Position numbers and translations under genes: made by a program. A stretch of 64,000 nucleotides of DNA, taken from Bacteroidales bacterium (GTDB taxonomy: Bacteria; Bacteroidota; Bacteroidia; Bacteroidales; JAADJA01). Below the pieces are notes generated by a model, which saw only the letters and a list, made by a program, of their open reading frames with translations, searched no databases and had not been told where the DNA came from. Location of the stretch: NCBI GenBank assembly GCA_021740645.1, contig JAIOZL010000019.1, forward strand, positions 18,333 through 82,332, in the 5' to 3' direction. Shown piece after piece: positions 33,744 to 43,942 of the stretch (position 1 is its first letter; each line of letters starts with the position of its first letter).

Positions 33744-35122
33744 TGGGTTGTAGTTTGATAGTTAAGTAAATGTTCCTTTATCGGTCCAACAAATTTATCT
33801 ATATCCCCTGCGCCTATGGTTAAGATTACATCAAAAGGAATATTTTCGATACTTTCCAAAAGGGCCGAAGGATCGATATTGATAACTTTTTTATGTTCCA
33901 TTTCCTGAGATATCAGATTTGAACTAACCCCGGGAATAGGTAATTCGCGTGCTGGATAAATTGGTAATAAAATCAGATTATCCAATAGATTCAGGCTTTG
34001 TGCAAAAGATGAAGCAAAATCCCTGGTCCGTGAATACAAATGGGGTTGAAAAATTCCAAGGATTTTTTTCGAGGGATACAGGTCACGAACAGAACCAATA
34101 AACCTGCTGATCTCCTCAGGATGATGGGCATAATCATCGATATAAACCAGCTTGTCCGTATTAATTTGATAATCAAATCTGCGTTTAATTCCACTGAAAG
34201 TTTTAAGTGATTTCCTTATCTCTTCGTCGTCCAGTCCAACAATTTTGGATATAGCCACTGCGGCTACTGCATTTTCAACATTCACCAGGCCGGGCATCCC
34301 AAGTTGCAGATTGGTAATATCACCAAAAGGAGACGCTATACTAAAACAATACGACCCACTTTCCAGATCTAATTTCCTGACATAAAAATCTGAATGCTCA
34401 TCTTTCAAAGAATAGGTATAAGATGAAATATTTTCCTTATCAACAATAATTCTTTTTTCAAGAGATTTATTTAAAAGCACACTACCACTCTGTTTAGTTT
34501 GGGAAACAAACTCCTGGAAGGTTTTAGACAGCTGATCGAAATTTCCGTAAATGTCCAGGTGATCGGCATCCATAGCGGTTACGATGGAATAATAAGGGTT
34601 AAGTTGCAAGAACGATTTATCATATTCATCAGCCTCAGCAACCATATATTCTGAATTCTCTGAGAGAATCAGGTTAGAATTATAATTTTTTGCGATGCCC
34701 CCAAGAAATGCATTGCAACCTTTTTTTGAATTGTTGAAGAGGTGAGCAATAAGGGTGGAGACAGTGGTTTTCCCATGTGTTCCGGCAACAGCAATGGTTT
34801 TATGGTTGGCTGTAAGTAAACCGAGCACTTCAGAACGTTTCTTCAGTGGAATATTTCTTTTCCTGATTTCAGCTAACAGCGTGAGTGTTGAAGGTATTGC
34901 AGGCGTATATACCACAAGGTCGACAGGGCTAGGAATCTTATTAATATCATCGTCAAAATGAATACTAATGCCTTCTTCTATCAATTGCTCCGTTAGTTTA
35001 GTAGGGGTTTTGTCGTAGCCATAAACCTGTTTACCTTGTTTGTTAAAATACCTGGCCAATGCACTCATACCTATCCCTCCAACGCCCAAAAAATATAAAA
35101 TATGTGAATTATTCAGGTTCAA
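33740..35122 (-). CDS. murC: UDP-N-acetylmuramate-L-alanine ligase
   Basis: 460 residues. Adds L-Ala to UDP-MurNAc, the first peptide step of peptidoglycan. Visible motifs: GVGGIGMSALARY (dinucleotide-like fold), AVAGTHGKTTVSTLIA (ATP loop, with the His typical of MurC), AEADEYDKSFL, MDADHLDIYG, and DDYAHHPEEI. It is flanked by ftsQ and murG in the dcw cluster. Confidence 0.98.
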   Translation of the reverse strand: MNLNNSHILYFLGVGGIGMSALARYFNKQGKQVYGYDKTPTKLTEQLIEEGISIHFDDDINKIPSPVDLVVYTPAIPSTLTLLAEIRKRNIPLKKRSEVLGLLTANHKTIAVAGTHGKTTVSTLIAHLFNNSKKGCNAFLGGIAKNYNSNLILSENSEYMVAEADEYDKSFLQLNPYYSIVTAMDADHLDIYGNFDQLSKTFQEFVSQTKQSGSVLLNKSLEKRIIVDKENISSYTYSLKDEHSDFYVRKLDLESGSYCFSIASPFGDITNLQLGMPGLVNVENAVAAVAISKIVGLDDEEIRKSLKTFSGIKRRFDYQINTDKLVYIDDYAHHPEEISRFIGSVRDLYPSKKILGIFQPHLYSRTRDFASSFAQSLNLLDNLILLPIYPARELPIPGVSSNLISQEMEHKKVINIDPSALLESIENIPFDVILTIGAGDIDKFVGPIKEHLLNYQTTTQ

Positions 35123-35125
35123 ACT

Positions 35126-36274
35126 TTACGATTTAGGGTTGACATTTGTTTTTGACTCGTTTCTCAATTTTATTATTTCATCAGCGATTTTATCAGCTGA
35201 GTTAATTACGGCCAGCTTATTTAAGTTTCCGGCTAATTCTTTTTGTCTCTTTTCATCATGTATCAATTCAAAAAGTACCTGACCAAGTTTTTCATCTGCT
35301 TCATTTTGATGCAAAAGGATGGCGGCATTTTTAGCCTCAAGCGACTCGGCATTTTTTGTTTGATGATCCTCTGCCGCTGAAGGCAGTGGAATAAAAATCG
35401 GTGGTTTAGCAACCGCACATATTTCAGAAATCGCAATTGCCCCTGCTCTCGACACAATAACATCTGCCAATGCATATGCCAGGTCCATCCTATCAATAAA
35501 CTTTACAACCTTAATCAGACCTGAATTACTATCCGAAATAAGGCTGTCAGCTTCATCAAAAAAGTAGATGCCGGTTTGCCAAACCAATTGTACATTGTCT
35601 TCTTTGAACCGATCAAGGCTCAATTGAATACTTTTGTTTATCGCAAGTGAACCCTGGCTTCCCCCAACTACCAAAACTGTTTTTTTTGCCGGATCAAGTC
35701 CAAAAAACGCTGCGGCAGTTTTCCTTTTCCCTTCAATTTGAATCACCTCTTTACGAATAGGGTTTCCGGTAATGACAATTTTATTCGCAGGAAAATATTT
35801 CTCCAAACCTTCCCAGGCCACACATATTTTATTCACTGATTTAGCGAGCAATTTATTGGTAATCCCCGGAAATGAATTCTGTTCTTGTATTAATGTCGGG
35901 ATACCTTTCCGCTGGGCGGCTTTAAGTGTCGGGCCGCTGGCAAATCCACCAACCCCAATAACAACCTCAGGTTTAAAGGCTTTAATGATCTTTTTTGCCC
36001 GGTTTAAACTGGATATCACTTTCAAAGGAAAAGAAAGGTTTTTAAGGGATAACTTTCGCTGCAGCCCACTGATCCAAAGCCCTTCAATTTTATACCCTGC
36101 AGCCGGAACCTTTTCCATCTCCATCTTTCCTTTTGCCCCAATGAACAGAATTTCAGCATCTACTTTAGCGCTTATGGCATTGGCAATAGCTATGGCAGGG
36201 AAAATATGGCCACCGGTACCACCTCCGCTAATGATATATCTATGCTGTTGCTGGCTGGAATTCTTCATTCTCAT
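35126..36274 (-). CDS. murG: UDP-GlcNAc:lipid I GlcNAc transferase
   Basis: 382 residues; an ATG two codons in is equally possible. Makes lipid II from lipid I at the inner face of the membrane. The family G-loops are clear: ISGGGTGGHIFPAIAIANA, GVGGFASGPTL and VGGSQGSLAINK. The acceptor/donor region SRAGAIAISEICAVAKPPIFIPLPSAAEDHQTKNA is also present. The start overlaps the end of ftsW by 35 bases. Confidence 0.98.
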   Translation of the reverse strand: MRMKNSSQQQHRYIISGGGTGGHIFPAIAIANAISAKVDAEILFIGAKGKMEMEKVPAAGYKIEGLWISGLQRKLSLKNLSFPLKVISSLNRAKKIIKAFKPEVVIGVGGFASGPTLKAAQRKGIPTLIQEQNSFPGITNKLLAKSVNKICVAWEGLEKYFPANKIVITGNPIRKEVIQIEGKRKTAAAFFGLDPAKKTVLVVGGSQGSLAINKSIQLSLDRFKEDNVQLVWQTGIYFFDEADSLISDSNSGLIKVVKFIDRMDLAYALADVIVSRAGAIAISEICAVAKPPIFIPLPSAAEDHQTKNAESLEAKNAAILLHQNEADEKLGQVLFELIHDEKRQKELAGNLNKLAVINSADKIADEIIKLRNESKTNVNPKS

Positions 36275-37400
36275 CCGGATTTATTTCAATTTCTTTACTT
36301 ACACTTAGGATAATTCCAATGGAAATACTGGTAAACCATATGGATGTGCCTCCCATACTGATAAAGGGTAAGGTTTGTCCGGTTACTGGAAGCAAGTTAA
36401 CCGCCACACCCATATTTATCATGGCCTGGAAAACCAGGCTGAAGGCTACGCCGATGGTAAGAAAGGCTCCAAAATTCCTTGGTGTTTTTGTTACAATCTT
36501 TACAGCCCTGAATAAAAGAATCATGTATAAGAAAACTACGACCATCCCTCCTATTAAACCATATTCTTCAATAATAATGGCAAAAATGAAATCTGAATAA
36601 GGATGGGGCAGAAAGTTTCTTTGCTCACTGTTCCCCGGCATTTTACCGAATATCCCTCCTTTGGCTATGGCAATTTTTGCCTGTTCCACCTGATAATTGT
36701 CCTCACCCCCCGGCTCCCTGAAACTTTCCACCCGGCTGATCCATGTATCTACACGGGGCAAAAGGTTGGGATATGATTTGGCAACGAAAAATAATATAAA
36801 CAGGATGACCACACCTATTCCTATCATTGAAAAAATATGCTTCAGGCTTACCCTCCCAATAAACATTAAAACCAAACTTGTAGTAAATAAAATTGCCGCT
36901 GTAGAAAAGTTTGCAGGTAAAATTAAAAAGCAAACTATCAACACAGGAATCACAATAGGGAGAAAAGCCGACTTAAAGTCTTTGATCACATCCTGTCTTT
37001 TGGTTAACATACGTGCCATGTACATGATCAGTGTTAGTTTTGCGAGGTCTGAAGTTTGAAAAGTTAATCCAAACGGCAAGGGTAAGACCCTTTTTGCTTC
37101 ATTCAGGTTCAGGCCAACAAATAGCGTGAGTAACAGCAAGGGTATAGCCACCCAAAGCGCTATTTGAAATATTCTTGAAAAATAGGAGTACTTTACAAGG
37201 TGCGCCATGTACATCAGGAAAAAGCCGAACAAAAGGATGATAAAATGTTTGAACATATAATATTCGGTATTCCCTCCCTGGTATTTATAGGCCAATGTTC
37301 CTGTAGAACTGTATACAGCCAGTAATGAAAATACCGACAGGAAAATGACTACCAGCCAAATAATCTTATCGCCTTTTATTTTATTTAACAAAAAGTGCAT
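36240..37400 (-). CDS. ftsW: Lipid II polymerase/division protein FtsW
   Basis: 386 residues with about ten membrane segments, a SEDS-family glycosyltransferase that polymerises septal peptidoglycan with its partner PBP. Characteristic stretches: SSTGTLAYKYQGGN after the first segment, LPLPFGLTFQTSDLAKL, the long periplasmic loop with GGIFGKMPGNSEQRNFLPHPYSDFIFAII, and the conserved end region LPVTGQTLPFISMGGTS. Lies between murD and murG. Confidence 0.97.
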   Translation of the reverse strand: MHFLLNKIKGDKIIWLVVIFLSVFSLLAVYSSTGTLAYKYQGGNTEYYMFKHFIILLFGFFLMYMAHLVKYSYFSRIFQIALWVAIPLLLLTLFVGLNLNEAKRVLPLPFGLTFQTSDLAKLTLIMYMARMLTKRQDVIKDFKSAFLPIVIPVLIVCFLILPANFSTAAILFTTSLVLMFIGRVSLKHIFSMIGIGVVILFILFFVAKSYPNLLPRVDTWISRVESFREPGGEDNYQVEQAKIAIAKGGIFGKMPGNSEQRNFLPHPYSDFIFAIIIEEYGLIGGMVVVFLYMILLFRAVKIVTKTPRNFGAFLTIGVAFSLVFQAMINMGVAVNLLPVTGQTLPFISMGGTSIWFTSISIGIILSVSKEIEINPDENEEFQPATA

Positions 37401-37414
37401 ATTGTTTTTGCGCT

Positions 37415-38752
37415 TTAGAGGTTATTTACCGCTTCTTTAAATTTATTTCCCCTTTCTTCAAAATTCTCAAACAGGTCAAAACTGGCGCAGGCAGGAGATA
37501 GCAAAACAGTATCTTCTTTTTGTCCCATGTGGCTGCCTATTTCGACAGCCTCAGCCATCGAATCCGTTTCAATAATTGTATCTACTTTATCTTTGAAGGC
37601 ATTGATAATGTTATTGTTTTTAACCCCTAAACAAATAATCGCTTTTACTTTATCTTTTACCAATTTCATGAGTAAGGTATAATCATTCCCTTTGTCAATC
37701 CCACCGGCAATCCAGATAATTGGTTTCTGAACACTTTCAAGAGCATACCATGCTGAATTTACGTTGGTTGCTTTTGAGTCGTTTATAAAGTCTACCCCAT
37801 GAATTCGTGCAACAAATTCGAGGCGGTGCTCCACATTCTGAAAATCAGAAAGACTTTCCTTAATGATATCTTTACGGATGTCAAGAAGCCGGCTGGCCAC
37901 ACTCGCCGCCATGGAGTTGTAAATGTTGTGTTTACCCTGAAGTGCTAATTTTTCTATGGTCATTTTAAATAAATTTGGTTGTATGTTTATGTTAATTTCT
38001 TTATTATGAAGAAATGCCCCTTCACCAATTATTTTCTTTTGAATTGAAAAGGGGTATTGTTTTCCCTCGACTTTCGAATCAATCCTTTTGATGATTTCAG
38101 GATCATCACCACAATAAATAAAGGCATCGTCCTTTTGCTGATTCCTGGTTATCCTGATCTTTGAATCGGCATATTGGTTAAAATCATAATTATACCGATC
38201 GAGATGATCGGGAGTAATATTCATTAGTACAGCAATGTCAGCTTTAAAATCAAACATACCATCCAACTGAAAACTACTTATCTCCAATACATAATAATCG
38301 AAGTTATCCTTAGCCACCGACCATGCAAAGCTCTGTCCTATATTTCCCGCAAGGCCGACATTTAAACCAGCTTTATTTAAAATATGCCAGGTGAGCAGGC
38401 TGGTGGTTGTTTTGCCATTACTTCCTGTAATGCATATTTTTTTTGCACTTGTGTACCTTCCTGCGAATTCAATTTCAGAAATTACAGGAATTCCTCTTTC
38501 CCTTATTTTAGTAAGGAGAGGTACAGAATCTGGAATGCCGGGGCTTTTGATTACTTCGGAGGCCGTTAATATTACCTCATTGGAATGTTTCCCTTCTTCA
38601 AATTCAATTTCAAAATGTGAAAGAACGTTTTTATATTTATTTTTAATTTTCCCGAAATCTGAGAGAAATACTTCAAATCCTTTTTGTTTGGCGAGTATTG
38701 CTGCTCCTGTTCCGCTTTCGCCACCTCCCAATATGATGATCCTCTTTTTCAA
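37415..38752 (-). CDS. murD: UDP-MurNAc-L-alanine:D-glutamate ligase
   Basis: 445 residues. Adds D-Glu to UDP-MurNAc-L-Ala. Motifs: ILGGGESGTGAAILA at the start, CITGSNGKTTTSLL (ATP loop), EISSFQLDG, NITPDHLDRY, FINDSKATN and the C-terminal LLSPACASFDLFENFEERG, which is diagnostic for MurD. It sits between mraY and ftsW, with short gaps of 6 and 14 bases. Confidence 0.98.
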   Translation of the reverse strand: MKKRIIILGGGESGTGAAILAKQKGFEVFLSDFGKIKNKYKNVLSHFEIEFEEGKHSNEVILTASEVIKSPGIPDSVPLLTKIRERGIPVISEIEFAGRYTSAKKICITGSNGKTTTSLLTWHILNKAGLNVGLAGNIGQSFAWSVAKDNFDYYVLEISSFQLDGMFDFKADIAVLMNITPDHLDRYNYDFNQYADSKIRITRNQQKDDAFIYCGDDPEIIKRIDSKVEGKQYPFSIQKKIIGEGAFLHNKEININIQPNLFKMTIEKLALQGKHNIYNSMAASVASRLLDIRKDIIKESLSDFQNVEHRLEFVARIHGVDFINDSKATNVNSAWYALESVQKPIIWIAGGIDKGNDYTLLMKLVKDKVKAIICLGVKNNNIINAFKDKVDTIIETDSMAEAVEIGSHMGQKEDTVLLSPACASFDLFENFEERGNKFKEAVNNL

Positions 38753-38758
38753 AATGCA

Positions 38759-40012
38759 TTATCTTAGTTTTAAAGTGATGATGGTAACTACTGCCAGAAT
38801 AATCCCTACAATAAAAAAGCGCTGAACAATTTTGGGTTCAGGATAACCCAAAACCTGGTAATGATGATGTAATGGTGACATCCTGAATATTCGTTTCCCT
38901 GCTCCGGTTTTCCTCTTTGTATATTTAAAGTAGCTTACCTGCATAATCACTGACAGGCTTTCAATAAGGAATATTCCGCACAGAATCGGAATAAGGAATT
39001 CCTTTCGGATGATGATCGCGAAAACAGCAATAATTCCACCTATAGCCAGGCTTCCGGTATCACCCATAAAAACCTGTGCGGGATATGAATTGTACCATAA
39101 AAAACCAATACATGCACCCACAAAAGCACTTATAAATATCGTAAGCTCACCCGTATTGGGGATATACATGATATTGAGGTAATCAGCAAAAACAATGTTA
39201 CCCGACACCCATGCAAGTATGGCAAGTGTAGCCCCGATAATTGCTGACACGCCAGTGGCCAGCCCATCAATACCATCGGTTAGATTTGCTCCATTGGAAA
39301 CGCCAACAATGATCAGAATGACAATGGGAATAAAGATCAGGAAGGCCCATTTTGCATACCCTGCTCCAAAAACCGAAAGTATTTTAGAATAATCCATCTC
39401 ATTGTTTTTAAAGAATGGGATGGTAGTTTTTGTAGAATTTTTAGCTTCTTCAGAAAATCTTTTGGAAGGCACAGTTAGAATATCTGTATCACCAGCTTCA
39501 TAAGTTTGAAGAATTTCTTCCTGACTAAGCTTTTCCCTGATCGTGATTTCATCACTGAAATACATGGTAAGTCCCACCACCAAACCAAGGATAACCTGAC
39601 CATATACTTTGAATTTACCGGCAAGTCCCTTTTTGTTTTTTTGAAATACTTTGATGTAATCGTCCAGGAAACCAATCATTCCCAACCAAACGGTAGTAAA
39701 GATCATCAGGATGATATAAATGTTATCAAGTTTGGCAAAAAATAAAGTGGGAATAAGGATAGCCCCTAAAATGATCAGGCCTCCCATGGTAGGGGTCCCT
39801 TTTTTTTGCATTTGCCCGTCAAGCCCAAGATCCCGAATGGATTCACCTACCTGTTTTTTAACTAGCAGGCGGATCAGGCTTTTGCCAAATAGAAGTGAAA
39901 TCACCAGTGACGTGATGACAGCGGCAGCCGCACGAAAGGTGATGTATTGAAACACCCCTGCACCTGGTATATTAAAGGCCTCGTCGAGATATGTGAATAA
40001 ATAGTAAAACAT
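38759..40012 (-). CDS. mraY: Phospho-MurNAc-pentapeptide translocase MraY
   Basis: 417 residues, longer than the ~360 of E. coli because of an insert around residues 145-205, as in other Bacteroidota. About ten membrane segments. It makes lipid I on undecaprenyl phosphate. Motifs: [11 protein letters not shown] near residue 70, FLDDYIKV with the conserved Asp pair, [23 protein letters not shown] and [11 protein letters not shown] (His cluster). Confidence 0.98.
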   Translation of the reverse strand: MFYYLFTYLDEAFNIPGAGVFQYITFRAAAAVITSLVISLLFGKSLIRLLVKKQVGESIRDLGLDGQMQKKGTPTMGGLIILGAILIPTLFFAKLDNIYIILMIFTTVWLGMIGFLDDYIKVFQKNKKGLAGKFKVYGQVILGLVVGLTMYFSDEITIREKLSQEEILQTYEAGDTDILTVPSKRFSEEAKNSTKTTIPFFKNNEMDYSKILSVFGAGYAKWAFLIFIPIVILIIVGVSNGANLTDGIDGLATGVSAIIGATLAILAWVSGNIVFADYLNIMYIPNTGELTIFISAFVGACIGFLWYNSYPAQVFMGDTGSLAIGGIIAVFAIIIRKEFLIPILCGIFLIESLSVIMQVSYFKYTKRKTGAGKRIFRMSPLHHHYQVLGYPEPKIVQRFFIVGIILAVVTIITLKLR

Positions 40013-40016
40013 TCAC

Positions 40017-41483
40017 TTAATTATTTGTTGGTTTAATCATTAAAAACTCCTTCAAAATTTTCTTGTCATCAAAGGGATATTTTACGCCCTTGATTTCCTG
40101 GTATTTTTCGTGGCCTTTGCCAGCAAGGAGAATAATATCATTGGGTTGAGCCAACATACATCCTGTTTTAATGGCTTCTTTCCGATTGGTAATCGAAAGA
40201 ACTTTGGCAGAATTTTGAGGCTCAATACCCTCTTTTATCTGATCTATGATCATTTCGGGGTCTTCGGATCTTGGATTATCGGAAGTAATAATTATTTTAT
40301 CACTTAACTCAGCGGCCACTTTACCCATTTTATGACGCTTCTCAGGGTCCCTGTCGCCGCCTGCGCCAAATATGGTTATCAGGGTTTCATTTCGGGTACG
40401 GATTGCATTGATCGTCTCAAGTACATTTTTCAAAGCATCCGGTGTATGAGCATAATCAACAATACCGATATTCGTAAGTGAGCGGATATAGTCGAAGCGT
40501 CCATTCACAATTTCCAAAGCACTTATTTCTCTCAGGACCTCCTCTTCATTTTCACCGGAAAGTATTGCTGCCCCAAACACAGCAAGTATATTATAGGCAT
40601 TAAACTCTCCTACCAGCTTACTCCATACATCTGTATTATTGATGTTGAGCTGAAGGCCCTCAAACTGATTTTCAATGATCCTTCCTTTAAAGTCTGCGGG
40701 TTTGCGCAAGGCGTAGGTATATTTTGAAGCCTTAGAATTTTGTAAAACAACATTCCCATTTTTATCATCACTATTTGATAGGGCAAAGGCTTCTTTAGGC
40801 AGGTTATCAAAAAATTTCTTTTTTGCGGTGATATAAGCATCAAAAGTCTTGTGGTAATCAAGATGGTCATGAGTAAGGTTGGTAAAAATACCTCCGCTAA
40901 AATGCAAACCTGCAATACGGTCCTGATCAGCGGCATGGGAACTTACTTCCATAAGGCAATACGTGCACCCTTCCTCCACCATTTTGCTCATCAGGTTATT
41001 GATCTGCACAGGATCGGGTGTAGTATGGGTTGATCCAATAACACTATCTTCAATTTTATTCTCAATGGTCGATAGCATTCCTGCCTTGTATCCCAATTGG
41101 CGCACCAGGCTAAAAAGCAAGCTTACTATAGTGGTTTTCCCGTTGGTGCCGGTTACCCCTATCAATTTAAGTTTTTGGCTGGGATTATCGAAAAAATAAG
41201 AACTAAGTATGCCAAGAGTTTTACTGGTATTTGCAACCTGTAAGTATGTAATATCTTTATGGATCGTTCCTGGAAAGTTCTCACAAACAATCACCGTTGC
41301 CCCCATTTCAATGGATTTGGGAATAAAAAGATGCCCGTCAACTTGCGTACCCTTCACCGCAACAAATAAAGTTTTAGGGGCACATTTTCTGGAATCAAAT
41401 TCAATAGCTGCTACTTTTACATCCATCGAACCGAGAGAATTAATTACCTCAACTTCAGCTAATATGTCTTTGAGTTTTTTCAA
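40017..41483 (-). CDS. murE: UDP-MurNAc-tripeptide synthetase (meso-DAP adding)
   Basis: 488 residues. Ligase adding the third amino acid. ATP loop GVTGTNGKTTIVSLL, EVSSHAADQDR, NLTHDHLDYH, FGAGGDRDPEKR and the substrate-specificity motif DNPRSEDP. The DNPR form is the one known for meso-diaminopimelate enzymes, so DAP-type peptidoglycan is expected. Between ftsI (1-base gap) and mraY. murF, which usually follows murE elsewhere, is absent. Confidence 0.97.
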   Translation of the reverse strand: MKKLKDILAEVEVINSLGSMDVKVAAIEFDSRKCAPKTLFVAVKGTQVDGHLFIPKSIEMGATVIVCENFPGTIHKDITYLQVANTSKTLGILSSYFFDNPSQKLKLIGVTGTNGKTTIVSLLFSLVRQLGYKAGMLSTIENKIEDSVIGSTHTTPDPVQINNLMSKMVEEGCTYCLMEVSSHAADQDRIAGLHFSGGIFTNLTHDHLDYHKTFDAYITAKKKFFDNLPKEAFALSNSDDKNGNVVLQNSKASKYTYALRKPADFKGRIIENQFEGLQLNINNTDVWSKLVGEFNAYNILAVFGAAILSGENEEEVLREISALEIVNGRFDYIRSLTNIGIVDYAHTPDALKNVLETINAIRTRNETLITIFGAGGDRDPEKRHKMGKVAAELSDKIIITSDNPRSEDPEMIIDQIKEGIEPQNSAKVLSITNRKEAIKTGCMLAQPNDIILLAGKGHEKYQEIKGVKYPFDDKKILKEFLMIKPTNN

Positions 41484-41484
41484 A

Positions 41485-43587
41485 TTATACAGATAACTTT
41501 AATATTATTGTTGTTCCTTTTACTGCGCGTGTTCCCGGCAAAATAGATTGTTCACTGACAAATCCGCGCCCGCTGACTTTCACCTTTAATCCCATATTTT
41601 CAAGCACGTAAACCGCGTCTCTTGCACCCATTCCTTTCAGATTTGGGATCTCCCCCTCTTTTATAATCCTTGACTTAAGTACGATTGAACTATCCTGCTC
41701 CAAAGCAATTACCCAATCGGAATTAGAACTGAGTGAATCCAATGGAATTTCGAATGTTTCGTATATCTGCTTTATCTCCTGCTGAAAACCTTTGGCATAG
41801 AGGGGATAAACTTTATGTAATTCAAGGCTATCGTTATTTTGTATCTCGAGGTTTGTAGCGTATACTTTATCCGCTATGTCTTTAAAAACCGGTACAGCAA
41901 CAGAGCTCGCATAATACCTTCCTGTAGAAGGTTTGCTTACTACTACAATGCAGGAATATTTTGGATTATCTGCCGGGAAATAACCAACGAAGGAGGCATT
42001 ATAATTGCGTTTATCATATCCGGTGCTGGAGGCAATTTGAGCAGTTCCGGTTTTACCCGCAATTTTATATGGCGATTTGTTTAAACTGGTAGCTGTACCG
42101 CGGATAACGACCCCTTCAAGTAATTCTTTAGCCTTGATAATAGAAGATTCCGAACAAATGGACTTATTTATAACCTCTGTTTCAAATGTCTTCATCTTTT
42201 TTCCGGCATCCCTGATCTCTCTTACAAACATTGGTTTAACCATTTTACCATCGTTGGCTACAGCATTATAAAATGTTAAGGTTTGTAAAGGAGTAAGTTG
42301 AAGTTCATAACCAATCGACATAAAAGGCAAAGAAACTTTCGACCATGAACTCATTTTTGTGTTTTTAATAAATGGCTTTCCTTCTCCGGGGATTTCTATC
42401 CCTAAAGGCTCATTTAACGACATATCATACAAATGGTCGATATATTTTTGGGGTTGGGCAGAATATTTATCGTAAACCAACATGGACACACCGGCATTGG
42501 ATGACAATTCAAATATTTCCCTTATTGAAACCCTGCCATCACGTATTCCGTGCACATCCTGAATGGTTAAGCCAGAGTACACTTTATAGCCTTTTCCTAT
42601 ATCTACAGTATCGTCGAGATTTTCAAGGCCGTCTTCAAACAAGGAAATCATACTGGCCAGCTTAAAAGTGGAACCGGGTTCTACACTTGCTCCTATCGCA
42701 TGATTATAAGATTCATGATATTTCCCTGTATTTTTATCCCTGGTAAGATTGGCAATGGCCAGGATATGGCCGGTATTTACCTCCATTAAAACTGCACAGC
42801 CCCATTCAGCATTGTGTTCGATTAAGTGATTATGCAGCGAAGATTCCGCCACATCCTGAATGTTTACATCGATGGTTGTGATAATATCTTTACCATCTTC
42901 AGGCTCGATCTCATTTTCATCAAATAGTGGGACCCAGTCGCCATTATTTATTCGCCGGCGAATCTGCTGACCGTTTTTCCCGGCTAAATATTCAGAATAT
43001 GCGCCTTCCAGTCCAACTCGTAAATTTTCTGTTTGGTTTTCATAACCGATCGTACGCAGGGCAAGATTGCCAAAAGGTTTCTGGCGTTTTGTTTTTGGCA
43101 GAATGATCAATCCTCCTTTATATTTGCCTAATTCAAAAATGGGGAATTTCCTTAATGACTTCAATTCCTCGTAAGTCACATTTTTTTTGATCAGGAAATA
43201 GCGATTTCCTTTTTTGCGCTGTTTTGTGAGACTGGATTTATACTCCCATGCTGACTTATCTTTGAAGAGTGAAGCAAGCTGACTTGCCAGATCGCCCACG
43301 TGCTGATTAAAATATTCATTAGAAATCAAGGGTGAAGCCACATCCATTCTGACATCAAAAATGGGAACAGAAGTAGCAAGCAGACTTTCGTCATTGGCAC
43401 AGATATTTCCCCTGGAAGCTTCTACCATAAAATACTTCACGGTAAGAGAATCAGCCTTTGCCATGAGTTCATCCCCTTCTACTATCTGAATATAAGCCAC
43501 CTTTGCAATGATGGCCAGCCCAAATAGAAACATCGCAATGTAAACCAGGAATACCCTCCATAATATGTCTGCCTTAATGTTTTTCAC
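41485..43587 (-). CDS. ftsI: Class B penicillin-binding protein with PASTA domain (FtsI/PBP3-like)
   Basis: 700 residues. One N-terminal membrane segment (12-33), a dimerisation domain, and a transpeptidase domain with active-site Ser306 in STFK, SSN at 362-364 and KTG at 512-514. The last ~65 residues (IPNLKGMGARDAVYVLENMG to LKLSV) form a single PASTA domain. It cross-links septal peptidoglycan with FtsW. The position between ftsL and murE identifies it as the division PBP rather than the elongation one. Confidence 0.96.
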   Translation of the reverse strand: MKNIKADILWRVFLVYIAMFLFGLAIIAKVAYIQIVEGDELMAKADSLTVKYFMVEASRGNICANDESLLATSVPIFDVRMDVASPLISNEYFNQHVGDLASQLASLFKDKSAWEYKSSLTKQRKKGNRYFLIKKNVTYEELKSLRKFPIFELGKYKGGLIILPKTKRQKPFGNLALRTIGYENQTENLRVGLEGAYSEYLAGKNGQQIRRRINNGDWVPLFDENEIEPEDGKDIITTIDVNIQDVAESSLHNHLIEHNAEWGCAVLMEVNTGHILAIANLTRDKNTGKYHESYNHAIGASVEPGSTFKLASMISLFEDGLENLDDTVDIGKGYKVYSGLTIQDVHGIRDGRVSIREIFELSSNAGVSMLVYDKYSAQPQKYIDHLYDMSLNEPLGIEIPGEGKPFIKNTKMSSWSKVSLPFMSIGYELQLTPLQTLTFYNAVANDGKMVKPMFVREIRDAGKKMKTFETEVINKSICSESSIIKAKELLEGVVIRGTATSLNKSPYKIAGKTGTAQIASSTGYDKRNYNASFVGYFPADNPKYSCIVVVSKPSTGRYYASSVAVPVFKDIADKVYATNLEIQNNDSLELHKVYPLYAKGFQQEIKQIYETFEIPLDSLSSNSDWVIALEQDSSIVLKSRIIKEGEIPNLKGMGARDAVYVLENMGLKVKVSGRGFVSEQSILPGTRAVKGTTIILKLSV

Positions 43588-43591
43588 GCCA

Positions 43592-43942
43592 TTAATTATC
43601 TTTTTCGATTTTAATTTTTTTAGGAGGAACCATCGATTCTTTTATACCCCTATCGGAAAGACTTTCAGCCACTTCGGACTGCCTGCTTTTCGACATAAGT
43701 TTTGACTTGGTATAAATATGCTCATAACGGAGTTCCTTGATTTCTTTTTGCAGCCGTTCAATTTTGCGGATATTTTTTTCAGCGTAATAGGAGTTCCCAA
43801 TATATAGGATGGCGATAAAGGCTAAAAACATTATGAATGGTAAATTCCTTGCTGTTTTATCTCTCGTCAGAAATCCACCACCCAAAATACTTTGCAGCGA
43901 TTTTGCAGTTTTGTTAGCCTTACTTTTATTTGAATTGCTCAT
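43592..43942 (-). CDS. ftsL: FtsL-like division protein
   Basis: 116 residues: a basic cytoplasmic N-terminus (~1-33), one membrane segment (~34-50), and a short heptad-type coiled coil (KNIRKIERLQKEIKELRYEH). This build, and the position between rsmH and ftsI, fit FtsL, which forms a complex with FtsQ and the FtsB-like protein; the sequence itself is poorly conserved, as usual. The start ATG overlaps the rsmH stop by one base. Confidence 0.85.
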   Translation of the reverse strand: MSNSNKSKANKTAKSLQSILGGGFLTRDKTARNLPFIMFLAFIAILYIGNSYYAEKNIRKIERLQKEIKELRYEHIYTKSKLMSKSRQSEVAESLSDRGIKESMVPPKKIKIEKDN